The notes beneath the pieces were generated by a model. The model did not search any database, was not told where the DNA came from, and saw only the letters and a program-made list of their open reading frames with translations. Positions 1-8,682 of a stretch of DNA of 49,261 nt are shown in pieces. Made by a program: the position numbers and the translations under genes. Each line of letters begins with the position of its first letter. Within the stretch, counting starts at the first letter, position 1. Source of the DNA: RGIG4608 sp045635885 (GTDB lineage: Bacteria; Bacillota; Clostridia; Oscillospirales; CAG-272); the NCBI GenBank assembly GCA_045635885.1, contig JAZTWO010000025.1, positions 1 through 49,261 on the forward strand, in the 5' to 3' direction.

Positions 1-47
1 TAAAAAGGTAAAAAGCGGCAAATTAAAAAGTAAAATATGCAAAAAAG

Positions 48-82
48 AAGCACAAGGCAAACATCGAGAATGCCTTGTGCTT
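48..82. terminator. 12-bp hairpin, possible terminator
   Basis: Perfect 12-bp inverted repeat (arms 48-59 and 71-82, loop 60-70). An A-run precedes it on the plus strand, so the U-tract would follow it on a minus-strand transcript. It may end transcription from the minus-strand genes at 245-3180. It is the outermost of four hairpins packed into the first 232 bases. Confidence 0.45.
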
Positions 83-88
83 ACTTGC

Positions 89-147
89 TTTTTCCGTTCT
101 TACACTCTGCCGTACCTTTGTACGTCGACGATTGTAAGAACGAAAAA
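89..147. other. Long branched stem-loop
   Basis: Bases 89-104 pair with 133-147 to give a 15-bp stem with one bulged C at 94. A smaller stem sits inside (111-115 with 120-124). A run of T opens the left arm and a run of A closes the right arm. No gene is supported here; an open frame from 37 to 252 merely runs through the hairpins. The element could be a structured 3' end or part of a repeat. Confidence 0.4.
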
Positions 148-172
148 TATAGCTACCTTTTTCGAAGTCTAA

Positions 173-232
173 CAGCGTGTCGAAAAGTTTTTCGACACGC
201 TGAAAGCACCAAGCTAAAAAGCTTGGTGCTTT
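173..232. terminator. Two adjacent hairpins after the minus-strand operon
   Basis: The first hairpin pairs 173-186 with 189-202 (14 bp, A/T at the tip). The second pairs 203-215 with 220-232 (13 bp, AAAA loop). The second lies 12 bases beyond the stop codon of the minus-strand lipoprotein gene that ends at 245, so it is placed to be its terminator, although neither has a long U-tract on that strand. With the hairpins at 48-147 they make a run of four. Confidence 0.5.
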
Positions 233-244
233 ATGTTTTATTAA

Positions 245-2263
245 TTATTTAACTTCACCAAAGAGGTTACCAGCATAGTTACTTGCAGAACCACTATCGG
301 ATGTAGCAACGCTACCGCCTGCGGTGATTGTGCCTGTATTTACACAGTTTGTTGCTGTCATTGCAGCAAATTTTTCGCCGGTGATACCACCTGCACGAGC
401 ATTTGTTGCAGTTACGTTGCCGTGGTTTTCACAATTTGTGAATACTGTATTCTTATATCCACCGCCAAGAATACCGCCAACAAGCTCACGGGCAACAATT
501 GTTCCGTAGTTCTTGCAATTTTCAAGTACAACGCCATCGGATTCAATGTAGCCGATAATACCGCCAACCTGATTGTTTTGTGCGGTAATGTCAACGTAAG
601 AAGTGATGTTTTCAATCTTTGCGCCTGTGATTGCCATTGCGGCAAGTGAGCCAACCTTACCCTTTTCGGTTGTAATTGAACCACGGATTGTCAAATCGTG
701 AACGTATCCGCCAATGCATCCGAAAAGTCCTTTTGCCCAAGTGTCGCCAGTATATTTTCCAACAAATGTGATTGTTTTACCGTTGCCGTCGAAATTACCG
801 TTAAAGCTATTTACGTTTCCGTTTTTAACGCTTACCCAACCTGTTTCTGCAGATGAGCAGATGGGAAGCCAGTTTTCTGCGCTAACGTCGATATCGGCTG
901 TGAGCTTGAAATATGTATTTGTATCTGTAAAGCTCTTGCCCTTTGTGAAGTTAGCAAGTGCCCACAAATCGTCTGCGTTTTGAATAAGATAGGGATTTTG
1001 TTCAGTTCCTTCACCCTCGAACATCTGAGAGAGGTCTGTGGGGGCAGGGGGGAACTTGGATTTTGTGATTACAAAGGGATTTGCAATTGCGTTTGCAACG
1101 CTCTCTTTACAAATCTTAACTTCTGTTTCTGACAATGAATAGCTAAATCCACTGCTTGAGGGAGTCCATGTTAAATTTGACATATCTCTGCCTGTAAGCA
1201 CGCTTACAAGGTTCATAGATGCGATAAATCTACCTGCGCCATAGCTCAAGTGGTTGTGCTGGTCACGGCTGAACGTATCACCAATAAGTGATGTTCTTGC
1301 ATTCTGAATTGCAGTTCCGTTGGGGATAATTGCAACGAAGTTCTTATCCAAAACCTGTGTTTCCAAGCAATTCATAATTGCATTGAACATTGTCATTTGG
1401 TCGTTGTTATATGTTTTGAAGGCACTGGATGTTGAATCTTGCTGATATGCCCAAGTTTGATGCCAAACAAATTTTACATTGGGGTTTGCGTTGGGGTTGT
1501 TTTCAACGTCAGTTGCTATGTCATAAACATAGTCCATCAAATCCTGCAAGCAGGAGTAAGATGCGGGTCCGCCACTGTTTCCGCTATTTTGCTGGAATGT
1601 GATGAAGTCCCAATCCGCATACATAATTGCTTCTTCCATTGTCCAGTTTGTGTATGAGCTACCATCAAACCAACCTTCTTTTTCCAAACCAAAGCGGTAA
1701 GCGGCTGCGTTTGACTGTGCGTTTGACCAGTGTGTTGCAAGTGAGCAACCACCGATATAAATATCTGCAACAAGAATATTTTCTTCAGGAATGCCAAGAC
1801 TCTTTGCAATTTCATATGCATAGTTGATGGTATCGTCTGCAAAAGAGTTACCAATCATAAGAACCTTGAGCTTATTTGCTTCTTTTACGTTAACTTTATA
1901 TGATTTGCGAACGTCAGAATTATTAACGTTAATGGATACGGTGTAAGTTCCAACCTTCATAGAATTATAATCCTCACATGAAACGGTGTATTCATCAGGG
2001 CTTAAAACTCTTTCAGAAGCATCTGACATGATTGCGGTTACAACCAATGAGTCATAATTAAATTCTTCTGCGAATTCAAAGCTTGTTTGTTCGCCACTAA
2101 TTAGAACACCCACAATTGAGGATTCTTCAATTGGCTTTTTGGTTGTAGTTGTGGTGGGTTTTGTTTGTGATGATGTTGTTGTTTGCTGTTGGTTGCATGC
2201 CACAATGCAAATAGATACTGCGATAATGAGCATGACTACTAACAATTTTTTTGTGTTTTTCAT
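245..2263 (-). CDS. Lipoprotein: Ig-like domain, DUF4886 (SGNH-like) hydrolase domain, GLUG repeats
   Basis: Predicted surface lipoprotein of 672 residues. I start it at the ATG at 2263, not further upstream, because AGAAAGG lies about 10 bases before it and the protein then begins with a signal peptide ending in a lipobox at Cys23. A Thr/Gln-rich linker and an Ig-like domain (about 46-128) follow. Next is a DUF4886 domain (about 131-400) starting with IGNSFADD, which carries the putative nucleophile Ser, and ending near RDQHNHLSYG, which carries the putative catalytic His. DUF4886 belongs to the SGNH esterase superfamily, so deacylation of a glycan is a reasonable guess. The last 230 residues hold GLUG-type repeats (GGIIGY, GGILGG, GGITGE) with a leading module also found in the proteins at 17552 and 24389. 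It lies 62 bases after the AraC gene on the same strand, with no clear promoter between, so the two are probably cotranscribed. Confidence 0.8.
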   Translation of the reverse strand: MKNTKKLLVVMLIIAVSICIVACNQQQTTTSSQTKPTTTTTKKPIEESSIVGVLISGEQTSFEFAEEFNYDSLVVTAIMSDASERVLSPDEYTVSCEDYNSMKVGTYTVSINVNNSDVRKSYKVNVKEANKLKVLMIGNSFADDTINYAYEIAKSLGIPEENILVADIYIGGCSLATHWSNAQSNAAAYRFGLEKEGWFDGSSYTNWTMEEAIMYADWDFITFQQNSGNSGGPASYSCLQDLMDYVYDIATDVENNPNANPNVKFVWHQTWAYQQDSTSSAFKTYNNDQMTMFNAIMNCLETQVLDKNFVAIIPNGTAIQNARTSLIGDTFSRDQHNHLSYGAGRFIASMNLVSVLTGRDMSNLTWTPSSSGFSYSLSETEVKICKESVANAIANPFVITKSKFPPAPTDLSQMFEGEGTEQNPYLIQNADDLWALANFTKGKSFTDTNTYFKLTADIDVSAENWLPICSSAETGWVSVKNGNVNSFNGNFDGNGKTITFVGKYTGDTWAKGLFGCIGGYVHDLTIRGSITTEKGKVGSLAAMAITGAKIENITSYVDITAQNNQVGGIIGYIESDGVVLENCKNYGTIVARELVGGILGGGYKNTVFTNCENHGNVTATNARAGGITGEKFAAMTATNCVNTGTITAGGSVATSDSGSASNYAGNLFGEVK

Positions 2264-2325
2264 AGAATATGCCTTTCTGCGAAGAAATTCGCTTTTAAAT
2301 TTGAACAAAGTTAATGTAATTTTGT

Positions 2326-3180
2326 TTACTCTTTTATTATTTGATTTTGAGCAAGCTTAGCTCGTTTATATTCCATAGGTGTTTTGCCCTTGATTTTCTT
2401 AAAGCTCTTGGACATATATTTCACGTCAGTAAATCCAAGCTGTTGGGAAATTTGAGAAAGGGAATAGTTTGTTGTGACGAGCATTGAAGCCACTTGGGCA
2501 ATTTTTTGCTCTGCGCAATAGGCAAGGGGCGTTTGGTTATACTCGTTTTTAAATGCCCTTTCAATATGGGATTTACTGATATACAAATTGTTGCTTATAT
2601 CCTCTAAAGTAATCTTTTCGGTGATATGCGCATCAATATAATTCTTTATCATTTCGGGAACACGGCTTGTGGTTGGCTTGCTTTGATAGGGCGGTGGGAA
2701 CACCTGCTGAAACATTTCTAAAATAGCGGTTGCAAGCTTATCATAATTGATTGGCCCCTCACGATTTAAGAGGTTAATTATATGCACCATCAAGCTATTT
2801 AGGTTACATTTCGTTATATAAACGCTATCATTTAAGCCGTAGCTTGACACCAAAAAGTCAACGAAGCTACCCTGCAAAACGATAAAAATTTTTTCGTATG
2901 GATCGTCGGGGTCGGCATAATAAATATGGTAACGGAGTTTATTTAAAAAGTAAAAATCGCCACCGCTTACCGTATATTTTTCCTCGGGAGTTTCGATATG
3001 TCCCGTTCCCTTAACCACATATTCAAACACATAATAATCATATGGAAATTGGTTAGAAACGTTATGAATTATTCGATAGTTTGGATTGGGGTAAGTGATG
3101 CCTGCCATAATTACCTCAAGATAGGTGTTTCCGAGTGTATTTTCCACCACAATGTCTTCTCCCCAGGCGCTAAGATGCAT
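2326..3180 (-). CDS. AraC-family transcriptional regulator
   Basis: Sugar-responsive type regulator of 284 residues. The start at 3180 is chosen because a very strong AAGGGGGGAG site lies just upstream; an in-frame ATG further out (3216) would place that site inside the gene. The N-terminal half is a cupin-like ligand-binding domain (GGDFYFLNKLRYHIYYA region). The C-terminal 100 residues are a double helix-turn-helix: ITLEDISNNLYISKSHIERA, then a second helix pair ending FKKIKGKTPMEYK, the typical AraC closing motif. It is transcribed divergently from the ABC importer/glycosidase cluster, which is the classic position for its activator. The ligand is unknown but is probably a sugar derived from the glycan. 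Confidence 0.9.
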   Translation of the reverse strand: MHLSAWGEDIVVENTLGNTYLEVIMAGITYPNPNYRIIHNVSNQFPYDYYVFEYVVKGTGHIETPEEKYTVSGGDFYFLNKLRYHIYYADPDDPYEKIFIVLQGSFVDFLVSSYGLNDSVYITKCNLNSLMVHIINLLNREGPINYDKLATAILEMFQQVFPPPYQSKPTTSRVPEMIKNYIDAHITEKITLEDISNNLYISKSHIERAFKNEYNQTPLAYCAEQKIAQVASMLVTTNYSLSQISQQLGFTDVKYMSKSFKKIKGKTPMEYKRAKLAQNQIIKE

Positions 3181-3214
3181 TTTTTCTCCCCCCCTTTCGT
3201 GATTATGTGAGTAC

Positions 3215-3243
3215 ATTATAACACACTTTTTTTACTTTGTAAA
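3215..3243 (-). promoter_or_regulatory. Sigma-A promoter for the AraC gene at 2326-3180
   Basis: On the minus strand: -35 TTTACA (3243-3238), 17-base spacer, -10 TATAAT (3220-3215). It lies about 35 bases upstream of the start codon. This is close to consensus, so the regulator is probably made constitutively at some level. Confidence 0.7.
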
Positions 3244-3355
3244 GATGGGAAAACAAAATAATTGTTAAAAATATACAAAAAGCAATGAAGTTATTATGCA
3301 AATTAGAGAAAATAAGGCAAAAATGAGAATATTTTGCACCCAAGAGAATAATCTA

Positions 3356-3402
3356 ATGGGTTTATTTGCCATGGGATTTGTGTTAGAATGTATGTGTATA
3401 AT
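3356..3402 (+). promoter_or_regulatory. Candidate AraC-dependent promoter of the main cluster
   Basis: A perfect -10 TATAAT sits at 3397-3402, but the place for a -35 (3374-3379, GGATTT) does not match consensus. Two direct ATGGG-T-T half-sites lie at 3356-3362 and 3371-3377, the second overlapping the -35 position. A poor -35 overlapped by a direct repeat is the usual layout where an AraC-type activator recruits RNA polymerase. The role is inferred; no binding site is known for this regulator. Confidence 0.4.
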
Positions 3403-3626
3403 TATATACATATAGAAGAAAAGATTTGGCAGTGTCAAAACTTTTCTGAGAAAAGAAAAAACAATAGGTAATTTAGGCAAGCCGATTTTATGCTCATGCT
3501 AATTTTGTTAGCAGGGAATCTTTTAAGATGCCTAACCCACAAAAAAGCTGTGTTGTACTCACGGTCAAAAAAATTTTAAAAAGGAGAATGGTAATCAGAG
3601 GTACAACTGGTTATCAAGTAATTATC

Positions 3627-4727
3627 ATGAAAAAAATAATTACAGCTGTATCATTAGTTCTTTTGGCTTGCATGTTATGCTTGGTTGTAACAAGCTGCGG
3701 TGGCGGTCAGTCTGACAAAACAACTGAACCCGCAAGCCCAATCGCTTCATTGACAGCAAAAGAAGCATCTACAACAATCAAAATTGGTGAATCCATTTTG
3801 TTGACAAACTTTTATGAAATTAAGGGTACATCAACTTTGAGTGCCGCACAGAGAGCTTGTACATACGAATCAAGCAACCCCGACGTTGTTAAAATCAACG
3901 CAAAGAGAGCAGAAGCAATTGCTCCCGGTACTGCAACAATCACAGTAACTTCTAATGTTGACGCAACAAAGTCTTGCACATTTGAAGTTGTTGTTGCAAA
4001 GGTATTTATCGACAGAGACTTGTCCATGATTCCTACTGAAGACGATTTCTCTAACGAATGGGATGAAGCAGCAGGCACAGGTTCTTTCAGAACAAGCTCC
4101 GGTATCACAAACTTCTACTATATCGCTGACATCTATTCAACTCAGTGGTATGTTGAAACAGACATCACTCTCAACGAAGTAAAGTGGGAAGACAGATGGC
4201 CCAAGATTGGTATCGTTGCTCAGAACAAGAACGCTAACGGTGTTGAAACAATGGTTGCTTTCTTCTTGAACGCTTCTATCGGTCTTAATGATTACTATGA
4301 TGAAAACGGCAACTTCGTAAAGGGTGAAGACAATAACTCTTGGAACGAATTTGGTGTTTGCGAAGTGGCTCAGGGCGGACACTGGGCTTGGGAACAGGGA
4401 ATTACAAACTCCTTGGCAAGACATCACGACTACGCTTGGAACACAGGCGACGCAATGATTACATACGGCACAACATTCAAATTGGGTGTTGCTCGTGACG
4501 GTGCAAACTTCCACGTTTATATTAACGGTAACTATGCCGGTTCATTCCAGTTGAGTGCAGATCTTGAAATCCTTTATGAAGATGGCGCGCCCGTTGCAAG
4601 CCACGTTGGTTTCTATAACTTCAGCTGCGACGTTACATACTCTAACTACAAAGCAACTGCAGATGCAAGTGAAGTTGCAAAGATGATTCCTGAAGCTCCC
4701 GTTTACTGCGAATTTTTGGAAGATTAA
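3627..4727 (+). CDS. Lipoprotein with bacterial Ig-like (BIG2) and concanavalin-like domains
   Basis: Predicted lipoprotein of 366 residues with signal peptide and lipobox (VVTSC, Cys24). The start is uncertain: 3627 gives a clean signal peptide but its best Shine-Dalgarno (AAGGAG at 3581-3586) is 40 bases away, and in-frame ATGs at 3588 and 3528 would add an N-terminal extension. After a short linker comes a BIG2-like domain (about residues 35-130, with SSNPDVVKIN and PGTATITV). The remaining 230 residues look like a beta-sandwich of the LamG/concanavalin type (DITLNEVKWEDRWPKIGIVA; VYINGNYAGSFQLS). No catalytic residues were recognised. As the first gene of the cluster, it is probably a glycan-binding surface protein. 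The exact sandwich family is not certain. Confidence 0.7.
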   Translation: MKKIITAVSLVLLACMLCLVVTSCGGGQSDKTTEPASPIASLTAKEASTTIKIGESILLTNFYEIKGTSTLSAAQRACTYESSNPDVVKINAKRAEAIAPGTATITVTSNVDATKSCTFEVVVAKVFIDRDLSMIPTEDDFSNEWDEAAGTGSFRTSSGITNFYYIADIYSTQWYVETDITLNEVKWEDRWPKIGIVAQNKNANGVETMVAFFLNASIGLNDYYDENGNFVKGEDNNSWNEFGVCEVAQGGHWAWEQGITNSLARHHDYAWNTGDAMITYGTTFKLGVARDGANFHVYINGNYAGSFQLSADLEILYEDGAPVASHVGFYNFSCDVTYSNYKATADASEVAKMIPEAPVYCEFLED

Positions 4728-4733
4728 TAAATA

Positions 4734-5957
4734 GTGAAAATTTTTGAATCTAATTCAGACATTTTAAAAAAATCTTCGCCGGCTAAACTTAGCAAACGAT
4801 TTGTTTGTTATGTGATAAATATGATTTTGGTGGCTTTGTTGGCAGAGGTTGTGTTTCTTGGATTGTTCCAGATTGCGCAAAGCACCTCCGCCTTCAAAGA
4901 CGCCGAGCAAACCGTTGCCGACGAAATTGCTTATTATGAGGAATTGACCAAAGAAACTCATATCGTTGAATACGTCAACTCTCAAAGAGTGGACACAGAG
5001 GTTATTGCTCTTAAAAATTTATATCGAGCAATATGCCTTTCATATGAGATATTTGGCAACAACCAACAATCTGATTTTGTGTTTGACGAAAATCATGATG
5101 TGATGATAAATGGTGTGCATTCCTTGGAAAACGACAATATCGCTTATTTCTATACCAAGTATTTGAAAAGTGACTCAAGCATTAAAGTGAATGCCAATGA
5201 CGATTTGTTTGAGATATACAAAAGGGCATTTGGCGACGATGCAACGTTTATGTTTTCGTTTAACAGGGAAGTTAGTGAATTGCCCGTGCTTAACACACAG
5301 GTCGCTTATTATTTATTCCACTATTTGTTCATCAGTGAATCCGATTCAATCGGACAAACCGGCTCAACATATTACCAATCCTATTTTAGAGGGTATGCAA
5401 ATATGCTTGAGGAAGCAGAAACGTTGATTATACAAAGTGAGCCGTATAACTCAACTCACTACAAAAGCTATAAAGAAGCTTATTGTGCAGAGGCGAGATA
5501 CAGCAACATCACATTGGTGGTATCAATTTTCATTTCCTGTTTTATCGTTTTGCTGATACCGCAATATTTATTTAAAAACGAAAAGACAATCGGTTATAAA
5601 TTGTTCGGTCTTGGCGTTGTAAGAACCGACGGCGAAGAGAGCAGGTGGTTTGTTCCGCTGATTAAAACAATTATAGATTGCGTTGGATTTATTCCCGTTG
5701 CATTTATTATGTATCTTTTCCCACCATTCAATGCCGTTTATGATGCAATGTTTATACCGATTAATCCTGAAGCTAAAATGTCACTTGCTTTGGCAATTGT
5801 GATTATTATGGCTGTTGGTGCAGTTGTAAATGCCGTTGGGCTGTTTACATATAAAAGACAAAATTTAATTAATTTGATTTTTGGTGACGTTGTTGTTGAT
5901 GTTCATTACGTTGACGAGGGTGAGCGCAACGAGAAAAATCACGGAAGATCATTTTAA
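4734..5957 (+). CDS. RDD-like integral membrane protein
   Basis: Membrane protein of 407 residues starting at a GTG 6 bases after the preceding stop. It has one transmembrane helix near 22-45, a large, probably extracytoplasmic loop of about 200 residues, then three hydrophobic segments (about 255-275, 305-335 and 345-370). The KTIGYKLFGLGVVRTDGEE stretch and the following IKTIIDCVGF match the RDD family pattern (KTxGKxxxGxxVVxxDG), while the first RDD helix is degenerate: Arg is kept in KRF but Asp is replaced in VINMI. RDD proteins are poorly understood; some are linked to transport or ion exchange. It lies between the binding lipoprotein at 3627 and the solute-binding protein at 5973 in the same tight operon, so a role in sensing, anchoring or transport of the same glycan is likely but unproven. 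Confidence 0.6.
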   Translation: MKIFESNSDILKKSSPAKLSKRFVCYVINMILVALLAEVVFLGLFQIAQSTSAFKDAEQTVADEIAYYEELTKETHIVEYVNSQRVDTEVIALKNLYRAICLSYEIFGNNQQSDFVFDENHDVMINGVHSLENDNIAYFYTKYLKSDSSIKVNANDDLFEIYKRAFGDDATFMFSFNREVSELPVLNTQVAYYLFHYLFISESDSIGQTGSTYYQSYFRGYANMLEEAETLIIQSEPYNSTHYKSYKEAYCAEARYSNITLVVSIFISCFIVLLIPQYLFKNEKTIGYKLFGLGVVRTDGEESRWFVPLIKTIIDCVGFIPVAFIMYLFPPFNAVYDAMFIPINPEAKMSLALAIVIIMAVGAVVNAVGLFTYKRQNLINLIFGDVVVDVHYVDEGERNEKNHGRSF

Positions 5958-5972
5958 GAAAGGAAGATTAAC

Positions 5973-7604
5973 ATGAAAAAATTTTGTAGAATTATCAGTT
6001 TGTTAATTGTATTGTCATTGATGATGGCTACATTAACACTTGGCTTGGTTTCTTGCGGAAGCAAAGACAAGGGCAACACAGATGCAAGTGCTAACGTTGG
6101 AGATATTCTTGACGACCTTCCACTTGGCGAAGACGGAAAGTTTGACGTTACACTTCTTGAAAACGTTCAGCTCACAATGTGGAGCGTTATCGGTCAGCCT
6201 GACCAGGAAATTTTGTTGAATCTTGTTAAAGAGTTCAACAAGGAATATGCAGGCATGATTGAAATTAAGGTTGTATCCGTTGGTCACTATGACTACTACA
6301 ACGCTTTGGACAATACATATGCAAATGACTATGGCAATTTCCCCGACATTTGCTTTATGCACAATGAAAAGAACATTGAATATGCTCTTAAGGGTTATTT
6401 CTATCCCGTTGATGAGTTGATTGCAAAAACAGGCGTAAATCTTGACTTTGCAAACGCTTATGACAATATCGAAAAAACAACTATTTATGAAGGCAAGCAC
6501 TACGGTATTCCCGTTGATGCTCACGGATATTTGACACAGATTAGACAGGATATCATTAAGAAGAACGGTTTGGGCTTTGATGGCAACACTCGTTTTGTTC
6601 CTCAGTCTAACGAAGAATATCAGACATTGCTTGAAGGTCTTAGAGCTTTGGCAGACTCCGGTGAATTGTGGGTTAGAAACATCAACTTGGACCAGGATCA
6701 CTCTTGGTATCAGTTGAAGACAGGCAATCCCAATTTGGAACCCGGTTCAGTTGTTACTGTTGACAACTTCTATCCTGCTTTCTTCCATTCACAAGAAAGT
6801 GATAACTTGACTGCTTTGTATGTAAACGGCGGTACACTCGCTGATGCAAACGGCAACGTTTCCTTCCATTTGAACGAAGGTCTTACAAACTACGTTACCG
6901 ACCTTGTTGAACGTTACAACGCAGGCTTGTACGGTGACGCAGGTAACAAAGAAGCTGCATTCCCCACAGGTCAGATTGTAATGTTCTCTGAAGGACCTTG
7001 GATGGTTGCTAACACATATGATATTTGGTGGAACAACAAGCAGCTTTCAAGAGCTGGCAACTTGGGTGTTACAGAAGAAGATGCTAACGATCCCATTTAT
7101 CAAAATCCTTATGCAGTAGCTCGTCCTTATTATATGGCAGACGAAAGCGCTCCTGCAGAAACTGCTTCTAAGTGGTATGGTAACGGTCACGTTATTACAT
7201 TGACAAAGAAGATTACAAATATGCAAAAGGTTGCTGCCGCTTTGATCTTTGCTGAATGGCTTACACAGGGTCAGAACGACGCAGGTGACTATAACTTGAC
7301 AAACTGGTGCAAGGCAGGTCACGTTCCTGCTTGGCAGAATGTTTATGAATCAGAATCCTATAAGACTGCAGAAGCGAATAGCATGACATTGCAGGCAATG
7401 GGCGACCCTGAAGAAATTATTGCACTTGAAAGCTCAAAATATGCAACAACTTTGATTGCAGGTTTAACAACTGCAGTGGGTGACGTTCAGGCACAGCTCC
7501 TTTCATCAGACGGTTGCACCGTTGATAAAGCAAAACAAACATTGCAGGCAATTGCAATGTCCACTCAAGAAGCAATTAATTTGCTTAACTTAGGATTTAA
7601 ATAG
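5973..7604 (+). CDS. Sugar ABC transporter extracellular solute-binding lipoprotein
   Basis: Family 1-type solute-binding protein of 543 residues with GAAAGGA about 9 bases upstream and a lipobox (GLVSC, Cys28). The mature part starts with an Asp-rich linker, then the fold typical of carbohydrate-binding lipoproteins: MWSVIGQPDQEILLNLVKEF as the first strand-helix, a FPDICFMHNEKN segment, GIPVDAHGYLTQIRQDIIKK in the hinge region, and PTGQIVMFSEGPWMVANTYD near the second lobe. It is longer than the usual 420-450 residues. It captures oligosaccharides outside the membrane and delivers them to the permeases encoded directly downstream (10-base gap). The ligand cannot be read from sequence. Confidence 0.92.
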   Translation: MKKFCRIISLLIVLSLMMATLTLGLVSCGSKDKGNTDASANVGDILDDLPLGEDGKFDVTLLENVQLTMWSVIGQPDQEILLNLVKEFNKEYAGMIEIKVVSVGHYDYYNALDNTYANDYGNFPDICFMHNEKNIEYALKGYFYPVDELIAKTGVNLDFANAYDNIEKTTIYEGKHYGIPVDAHGYLTQIRQDIIKKNGLGFDGNTRFVPQSNEEYQTLLEGLRALADSGELWVRNINLDQDHSWYQLKTGNPNLEPGSVVTVDNFYPAFFHSQESDNLTALYVNGGTLADANGNVSFHLNEGLTNYVTDLVERYNAGLYGDAGNKEAAFPTGQIVMFSEGPWMVANTYDIWWNNKQLSRAGNLGVTEEDANDPIYQNPYAVARPYYMADESAPAETASKWYGNGHVITLTKKITNMQKVAAALIFAEWLTQGQNDAGDYNLTNWCKAGHVPAWQNVYESESYKTAEANSMTLQAMGDPEEIIALESSKYATTLIAGLTTAVGDVQAQLLSSDGCTVDKAKQTLQAIAMSTQEAINLLNLGFK

Positions 7605-7614
7605 GAATTAATTT

Positions 7615-8682
7615 ATGGAAAAGACTATTGTTTTAGAAGATTATGCTAAACAAAGGTCTCGACGAATAGGATTATTTAAAAAATATGGTTTAACCGCTAT
7701 ATTTTTGTTGCCATATATAGCGGCATTCATTGTTTTCTTTGTTTTGCCGCTATTTTATGGAATCTATATTTCACTGACAAACTTTCAGTATGGCAAACCC
7801 GGGGTAGAGAGCTTTAACTCATTTATGTGGTTTAAAATGATTTTTGATAAATCATATATGCCCGGTGTGTTTAATAGCTTTTGGCTCTCGTTTATACACA
7901 CTGTATCGTTTTCTTTGATAATGGTTCCAATTGCAATTTTATTGCCCTTGTCATTGGCAATTTTGGTTAATAAAAAACCACCTGGATACAAGTTGTTTAG
8001 GGCATTGATTTACATGCCCTCAATTGTTCCTCTTACAGCCGCAGGTACTATTTTCACATTGCTTTTCATGTCAAAATCGCAAAACGGTGTTTTGGCGGAA
8101 TTCTTTGGAATAGACATTATGTGGTTTATAGATACATGGTTTTCGTTCAACTTATTCGGACAAGAGATTGAAGTAGCATATGCATGGATACCAATCTTCT
8201 TTATGTGCTTATGGGGAGGTTGGGGAGGCAACTTTATTATTTTGAGTGCGGGACTTCAAAACGTTCCCAAGCATCTTTATGAGGCAGCTGATATTGACGG
8301 TTGTTCATCATGGCGCAAAATTTTGAACGTTACTATTCCCGGAATTAAACCACAGCTTGTTTTGTGCTTGTTCACAACAATTCTTGGTTATTTGGGACTT
8401 TACGGTCAGAACTACGTTTTGTCAAGTGGTGGTCCATCAATCGCCGCAATTGCAAGTATGCCTGCGGGTGGTAAAACCTCAACGTTGATGTATTTCATTC
8501 AAGATATCGTTGCAAATAACTTAACTTTCAAATCCAAATTGTATGGATTGGGAGCTGCTGCAAGCTTGGTATTCGCTTTGTTTGCAGGTATTATATCCGG
8601 TATTCAAATGTATTTAACACGAGAAAAGAAAACGGGCACAAAAATCTCGGAGGCATATAATAAATGGCACGAAATCAAATAA
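7615..8682 (+). CDS. Sugar ABC transporter permease (MalF/UgpA type)
   Basis: Inner-membrane permease of 355 residues with a cytoplasmic N-terminal segment, then about six transmembrane helices (first near 25-50, last near 310-335). The cytoplasmic EAA loop, which docks onto the ATPase, reads EAADIDGCSSWRKILNVTIP (about 223-242), typical of carbohydrate importers. The 3' end overlaps the start of the next permease gene by 19 bases, so the two are translationally coupled and presumably form a heterodimer. Confidence 0.93.
   Translation: MEKTIVLEDYAKQRSRRIGLFKKYGLTAIFLLPYIAAFIVFFVLPLFYGIYISLTNFQYGKPGVESFNSFMWFKMIFDKSYMPGVFNSFWLSFIHTVSFSLIMVPIAILLPLSLAILVNKKPPGYKLFRALIYMPSIVPLTAAGTIFTLLFMSKSQNGVLAEFFGIDIMWFIDTWFSFNLFGQEIEVAYAWIPIFFMCLWGGWGGNFIILSAGLQNVPKHLYEAADIDGCSSWRKILNVTIPGIKPQLVLCLFTTILGYLGLYGQNYVLSSGGPSIAAIASMPAGGKTSTLMYFIQDIVANNLTFKSKLYGLGAAASLVFALFAGIISGIQMYLTREKKTGTKISEAYNKWHEIK

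Larger units (their letters stand above)
3181..3626. other. Divergent regulatory intergenic region
   Basis: 446 bases between the AraC gene and the first plus-strand gene, with no credible coding sequence. It holds the minus-strand promoter (3215-3243), a candidate activator-dependent plus-strand promoter (3356-3402) and a plus-strand leader of roughly 215 bases containing only small hairpins (3441-3455 and 3498-3512). An AAGGAG at 3581-3586 lies well upstream of the first well-supported start at 3627. Confidence 0.6.

Noticed and set aside
37..252. Open frame of 71 codons at the left edge
   Set aside because: It runs through four hairpins, has no convincing ribosome site and no recognisable protein features.
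3528..3626. Extension of the first plus-strand lipoprotein to ATGs at 3528 or 3588
   Set aside because: The added residues precede a complete signal peptide; kept only as an alternative because the ribosome site for 3627 is weak.
6033..6701. Long minus-strand open frame inside the solute-binding protein gene
   Set aside because: It is a shadow of a clear gene; the product is Cys/Val/Asn-rich as expected from antisense of this codon use.
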